8,868 bases of DNA, from positions 1 through 8,868 of the forward strand of contig DQIO01000236.1 in the NCBI GenBank assembly GCA_020793555.1, in the 5' to 3' direction. Position 1 is the stretch's first letter. Each line of letters starts with the position of its first letter. This DNA is from Methanosarcinaceae archaeon. Its GTDB lineage: Archaea; Halobacteriota; Methanosarcinia; Methanosarcinales; Methanosarcinaceae. The notes under the pieces were generated by a model. It was not told where the DNA came from and searched no databases. It worked only from the letters and a program-made list of their open reading frames with translations. This document shows, one piece after another, positions 5,971 through 8,868 of this stretch. Made by a program: the position numbers and the translations under genes.

Positions 5971-6714
5971 AATAGGCTGTGCAATTTTTCGCTTGATCAG
6001 TCCTTTTGCATTAATTGCAGGCAATGATATGATATCATGCGCCTGTAATGTATAATTACGATCGTCAACAGCCTGGAATGTAGATATGTCTTTCAGTATT
6101 CGCACAACAAGGTATTCCTCACTTATATTACTTTTGGCTATATCACTTTTGCCTGTGTCGTTTATAAGATCCAAAGACTCTTGTGGCGATGCGGTATTTG
6201 ATTGTTCATGGGTTTCAACATCCGCCCCATTTTGCTTACTTTCCGCAATACTTTCTATATCCTTGTTTTCATCATTTACATTTGTACTTACATCGATATC
6301 CGGCACTTTTGAGGCAGTTTTATCGCGAATTGAATCCGGATCCATTATGGGTTCGATCAATTCATTGCGTGCGATATTTATTGCAGACAGGACATCATCA
6401 TATACTTTGCGTTCAGCCGTAAGCAATTTGTCCATATCTGATTTTGCCGACCTGTTCGAAAATGCGTTCGATGTTGCACGTGTAGTTATCTTACGCAGGC
6501 GCCGGATGAAAATCACCTCTATATCTGTGATCGCACTTTGCAGTTCATCCTCCAACATCTTCGATTCGACAGAACGTGGATTATTAACCTTTTTAATTTC
6601 GTACTCCAACTCGCGTATGTACTTATCAACTGCATCATAAAAATCAGAATGGAGCGATTTTAATGAAGAACTACTCTCATCTCGTAATACGGTTTTTAGT
6701 TCAGTTCGATCCAT
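5953..6714 (-). CDS. gins51: GINS complex subunit Gins51 (Sld5/Psf1-like)
   Basis: A 253-residue subunit of the archaeal GINS complex, which joins MCM helicase and Cdc45/GAN in the replicative CMG-like helicase. Seen: an N-terminal helical A domain (about residues 1-118; RELEYEIKKVNN, DIEVIFIRRLRKITTRA), an acidic low-complexity linker rich in Asp, Ser and Asn (about 120-195), and a C-terminal B domain (about 198-250; YLVVRILKDISTFQAVDDRNY, LQAHDIISLPAINAKGLIKR). The A-then-B order is that of the Gins51 type. It starts inside the priS 3' end with a 14-nt overlap, so translation is coupled; GGGGTG lies 9 bases before the ATG. The last residues, RENLR, and the stop are supplied by the hairpin element. 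The match to GINS is by domain pattern, so confidence is high but not complete. Confidence 0.82.
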   Translation of the reverse strand: MDRTELKTVLRDESSSSLKSLHSDFYDAVDKYIRELEYEIKKVNNPRSVESKMLEDELQSAITDIEVIFIRRLRKITTRATSNAFSNRSAKSDMDKLLTAERKVYDDVLSAINIARNELIEPIMDPDSIRDKTASKVPDIDVSTNVNDENKDIESIAESKQNGADVETHEQSNTASPQESLDLINDTGKSDIAKSNISEEYLVVRILKDISTFQAVDDRNYTLQAHDIISLPAINAKGLIKRKIAQPIRENLR

Positions 6715-8152
6715 ATTCTGCTACACCCCTGCACATAAGATACATGGCGGCATATTCAGGCAGTTTAACCATACCATCGCCCTCTTCTACTACGAATTCA
6801 TTCCCTTTCATCTGCACCGAAAATGGTTTTATCACTTTTAATTGTACCGACTCATCACTAAATACAACCGCATCATTGAGCGGGTCAAAAGTTTCCAGCT
6901 CTGAAAGCGAAAGCGTTGTCACACGCATCCCCGATCCTCCGTGGAGCGACCCGGGCAGTCGTATCAAACGTTTGATATCCGCAGTGACAGGTTCATCAAC
7001 ACTTGCTGACATTTCAGACACAGCTTGATTTGCAAGAGTTTCAAAAAATGGTTTTGGAATTTTTGAGAGAGATTCCATCTTTCCATTTTTAAGAAGTTCA
7101 ACCTGATGCTCATCACTAAATATTCTAACTAGCTGCTCAATCTTTTTTTCCCCAATTCCCTTAAAGCCAGGGTATATTTTTAGGTTATCGTTTTCAGTTT
7201 TTGTAAAGAATTCATAACTTTTAACACCATTGATTTTTAAATTTACCTTGGTTTTCATATCGTTAAGACTTAACAAAATAACATTTTTTCCATTCAATAT
7301 CTTTATAACTCTACCATCATCAATTTTTTCAATTTCTGATGTTTTTATCCATTCAATCGCAAAATGTCGACTTAGAAAATCCATGAGTCTTTTATTATGA
7401 TTCCCTGGAATTTTGTCCCATCTAAACAAATACAAACTTGTAAGCATCTTAATCGAATCATCCTGTTTCAGGATCCCTGACAGATATGATATTATGTATC
7501 GATTGATCCGCCCTCCCCAGCCGCCCTCATCCTCAGAGGGGAGTACGAAAACCTCTGCACTCTCACGACCTGCATCACCGCTCACTTCTTTCTTGCCAAA
7601 GAAACGATTAACTTCAAGACCTGTACTGCTCACATAATCCACGATCTCACGCCGCTCTGCACTTCCCAGAGCGCGAACGGCGGGTGTACTGATATGAAAA
7701 TGGTAACCTCGTCCACCTGAGAATACTATATGTATATCCTTCTCATCAAAACCAAAATCGTTGTTCAGGAATCCGTACAACTTAAGCGATTCCTGTTTCA
7801 CATGTTCCAGCATATCGGCATACGACTGCGGTGCACCCGGCAGGTGGTCTGCATCAAGGTCAAATATCAGGTCAGCACTCAACCAGTTTTTCTCCTTCAT
7901 CTTTGGCGCATTGGGATATTCGTAGTAAGCCACAGAATAATACGCATGTGCCGGCACCATTCCCGATAGATAATCCTGCAATTCTCCGCGCGACCCAAAC
8001 GCTTTGTGGCGTCGCATCACAAATTCCGGCATTTCGTCAAATAATATGAATCCCCATTCACGCGAAGTGAAATCAGGAGGGAGATGAATCTCTGCGGTGC
8101 GGTAATAGTCCTGAAACTTTGATTTTATGAATCGTTTTGTTTTCTCGTTCAT
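6701..8152 (-). CDS. priS: DNA primase small (catalytic) subunit PriS
   Basis: A 483-residue archaeo-eukaryotic primase that makes RNA primers with PriL. Seen: the DxD metal site LIFDLDADHLPG (D98, D100), the nucleotide-binding SGGRGYHFHI (145-154), and VTADIKRLIRLPGSLHGGSG (389-408), where D392 should be the third carboxylate. In Pyrococcus PriS the corresponding acids are D95, D97 and D280, so the spacing here is about 110 residues larger. The extra part (about 262-362) is AT-rich in DNA and contains an HhH-like GFKGIGEKKIEQL (329-341). The ATG at 8152 has no Shine-Dalgarno, and a TATA box lies 24-31 bases upstream, so the mRNA is probably leaderless. It forms an operon with gins51. Confidence 0.95.
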   Translation of the reverse strand: MNEKTKRFIKSKFQDYYRTAEIHLPPDFTSREWGFILFDEMPEFVMRRHKAFGSRGELQDYLSGMVPAHAYYSVAYYEYPNAPKMKEKNWLSADLIFDLDADHLPGAPQSYADMLEHVKQESLKLYGFLNNDFGFDEKDIHIVFSGGRGYHFHISTPAVRALGSAERREIVDYVSSTGLEVNRFFGKKEVSGDAGRESAEVFVLPSEDEGGWGGRINRYIISYLSGILKQDDSIKMLTSLYLFRWDKIPGNHNKRLMDFLSRHFAIEWIKTSEIEKIDDGRVIKILNGKNVILLSLNDMKTKVNLKINGVKSYEFFTKTENDNLKIYPGFKGIGEKKIEQLVRIFSDEHQVELLKNGKMESLSKIPKPFFETLANQAVSEMSASVDEPVTADIKRLIRLPGSLHGGSGMRVTTLSLSELETFDPLNDAVVFSDESVQLKVIKPFSVQMKGNEFVVEEGDGMVKLPEYAAMYLMCRGVAEYGSN

Positions 8153-8174
8153 TTTTGCGGATTAAGATTTGTGA

Positions 8175-8183
8175 CTTATATAT
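8175..8183 (-). promoter_or_regulatory. TATA box of priS-gins51, leaderless spacing
   Basis: The minus strand reads ATATATAAG 24-31 bases before the priS ATG. At the usual archaeal distance the transcript would begin at or within a few bases of the start codon. The box directly follows the presumed ancestral stop codon of the toxin gene at 8186-8188. Confidence 0.65.
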
Positions 8184-8185
8184 TA

Positions 8186-8439
8186 CTACAACTTTTTATA
8201 TACATTTCTTCTGTGACCTATGTGAAGTATCTGTATTATCGCTTTGTTTGATGTTAGCAATAACCCTGTGTGAACCAACTCTTAATTTGAATTCCTGTTT
8301 GCCACTAAGTTTTTCAAAAAAATGAAATGGATTATCCTTTGTATCCAGTATTTTATTGAATATTCTTTCTTTTTGATTTTTCTCCAATTTGTTTAGAAAA
8401 TCAATTGCTTCTTCGTCAAATATAAGATTGTATATTCAC
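8186..8439 (-). pseudogene. RelE/ParE-family toxin, apparently inactivated by two +1 frameshifts
   Basis: Pieced together from three frames this is a full RelE-like toxin of about 84 residues. The central open part starts after the antitoxin stop and reads IYNLIFDEEAIDFLNKLEKN, then the family core EKLSGKQEFKLRVGSHRVIANIKQSDN. It then leaves frame near 8234-8238. The next frame continues IQILHIGHRRNVYKKL and stops at TAG 8186-8188, exactly the expected C-terminus with its GHRxxVY motif. Read without the shift the protein would end in an unrelated short tail at 8196. The natural start should be a GTG overlapping the antitoxin stop (8439-8437), but it is one base out of frame. The only regular in-frame start left is a TTG at 8387, which would lose about 16 residues. 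Decay or sequencing errors are both possible. Confidence 0.7.
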
Positions 8440-8675
8440 AGGCCCAACCGTTTTTTTGCATCTTCTTCAGTCAAGAAATTACCTTTGCTTATTCTTGCTC
8501 TTGCTTCTTTTATAGACTTGATCGTTTCCATGCTTAACTCAGGTTCAGTTTCCGATGTTTTTGCTATGAACATGACCTTTTTAATCACTTCATCGTAACT
8601 TTCATTTTTGTATTCCCTGAAGTTATCGAGTTGGGATTTTGTATCCCTGTATATCTTAATAGTAGTTGCATCCAT
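8436..8675 (-). CDS. RelB/RHH-like antitoxin of a type II toxin-antitoxin pair
   Basis: A 79-residue protein. The N-terminal strand TTIKIYRDTKSQLDNF followed by two helices (ESYDEVIKKVMFI) is the pattern of small archaeal ribbon-helix-helix antitoxins. The C-terminal half, EARARISKGNFLTEEDAKKRLGL, resembles the toxin-binding tail of such proteins. It should dimerise, bind its own promoter and wrap the RelE-like toxin encoded immediately downstream. The ATG at 8675 has AAGTGAT a few bases upstream. Its stop (8438-8436) overlaps the presumed original GTG start of the toxin. The frame is intact even though the toxin is not. The family name is inferred from pattern and context. Confidence 0.72.
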   Translation of the reverse strand: MDATTIKIYRDTKSQLDNFREYKNESYDEVIKKVMFIAKTSETEPELSMETIKSIKEARARISKGNFLTEEDAKKRLGL

Positions 8676-8683
8676 GATATCAC

Positions 8684-8709
8684 TTATACCATAGTATACC
8701 TCAGTATAC
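8684..8709. promoter_or_regulatory. Three 10-bp-spaced GTATAC sites: probable antitoxin operator
   Basis: On the plus strand TTATAC (8684-8689), GTATAC (8694-8699) and GTATAC (8704-8709) start exactly 10 bases apart, so all face the same side of the helix. Two are perfect 6-bp palindromes. They span the region from the TATA-like box to just before the antitoxin start, which is the usual place for autorepression by ribbon-helix-helix antitoxins. The spacing is seen; the role is inferred. Confidence 0.55.
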
Positions 8710-8717
8710 TTATATTG
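8709..8717 (-). promoter_or_regulatory. Candidate TATA box of the toxin-antitoxin operon
   Basis: The minus strand reads CAATATAAG about 34-42 bases before the antitoxin ATG, giving a leader of roughly 10 bases. It adjoins the last of the three GTATAC sites, so a bound repressor would cover it. Confidence 0.5.
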
Positions 8718-8868
8718 CTTTCCATGCAGGAAACATTCATGGTTATTGAACGATTCTACCCCTGAGAGTGCATCTCCAAGAATTTCCAGGACTTATACTC
8801 TTCTGTACAAAAGCGACTAAGGATTACACATATTTAAATATATTTTTTTATATGCGAATTATATTATA
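8718..8868. other. Terminal AT-rich stretch without a supported gene
   Basis: No complete ORF of note. A plus-strand frame from ATG 8723 is broken by a TGA after 13 codons, then continues in frame as ECISKNFQDLYSSVQKRLRI to a TAA near 8837. That could be a remnant of a decayed gene, but I recognise no family. The last 35 bases are nearly pure A and T. The window ends here, so the context is incomplete. Confidence 0.4.

Noticed and set aside
6086..6640. 184-codon plus-strand frame antisense to gins51
   Set aside because: Serine- and leucine-rich shadow with no family signature. The minus-strand frame shows GINS A and B domains and is coupled to priS.
8723..8838. In-frame plus-strand pieces on either side of a TGA near the window end
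   Set aside because: Too short, interrupted and without a recognised family. Mentioned as a stretch but not called as a pseudogene.

Overview
The window is archaeal and euryarchaeal. The evidence is ribosomal proteins L44e and S27e, aIF2-alpha, Nop10, a PAC2-family protein, a small primase subunit and a GINS subunit, AT-rich TATA boxes at the usual archaeal distance from starts, T-run terminators, and a tRNA gene without an encoded CCA. Gene content and protein flavour suggest a methanogen of the Methanosarcinaceae (for example the Methanolobus/Methanococcoides/Methanohalophilus group). The genus is an inference and cannot be fixed from the sequence alone.

Layout: 57-1463 (+) encodes a 14-helix drug-efflux MFS transporter with a T-run terminator. 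1464-2157 is a sparse accessory patch read on the minus strand. It holds an orphan HicB-like protein, a possible 43-residue ORF and two near-identical GC-rich palindromes in opposite orientation. 2158-2273 (-) is a tRNA-Ser(CGA) whose D-arm is interrupted by about 28-30 nt that fold into a hairpin resembling an archaeal bulge-helix-bulge intron. 2394-5873 (-) is one tight operon: rpl44e, rps27e, aIF2-alpha, nop10, PAC2 and endonuclease Q. 5953-8152 (-) is a replication pair, priS followed by gins51 with a 14-nt overlap. 8186-8675 (-) is a toxin-antitoxin pair with an intact antitoxin and a RelE-like toxin that appears frameshifted twice. 8711-8868 is AT-rich with no convincing gene.

How it fits together: the translation operon carries ribosome assembly and initiation genes and ends with EndoQ, a deaminated-base repair nuclease that has a C-terminal PCNA-binding motif. 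The neighbouring operon makes the primase catalytic subunit and a subunit of the replicative helicase complex. Translation and replication/repair genes therefore sit back to back on one strand.

The most notable signals are: (1) the D-arm insertion in tRNA-Ser; (2) a ~55-bp element (TATA box plus hairpin, with a compensatory base-pair change between copies) found only upstream of the tRNA and of the rpl44e operon, where one copy supplies the last codons and stop of gins51; (3) three GTATAC-type sites spaced exactly 10 bp over the toxin-antitoxin promoter; (4) an AT-rich extra segment with an HhH-like motif inside PriS. I found no clear undescribed multi-gene system; the best candidates for new biology are the tRNA intron and the shared promoter element.
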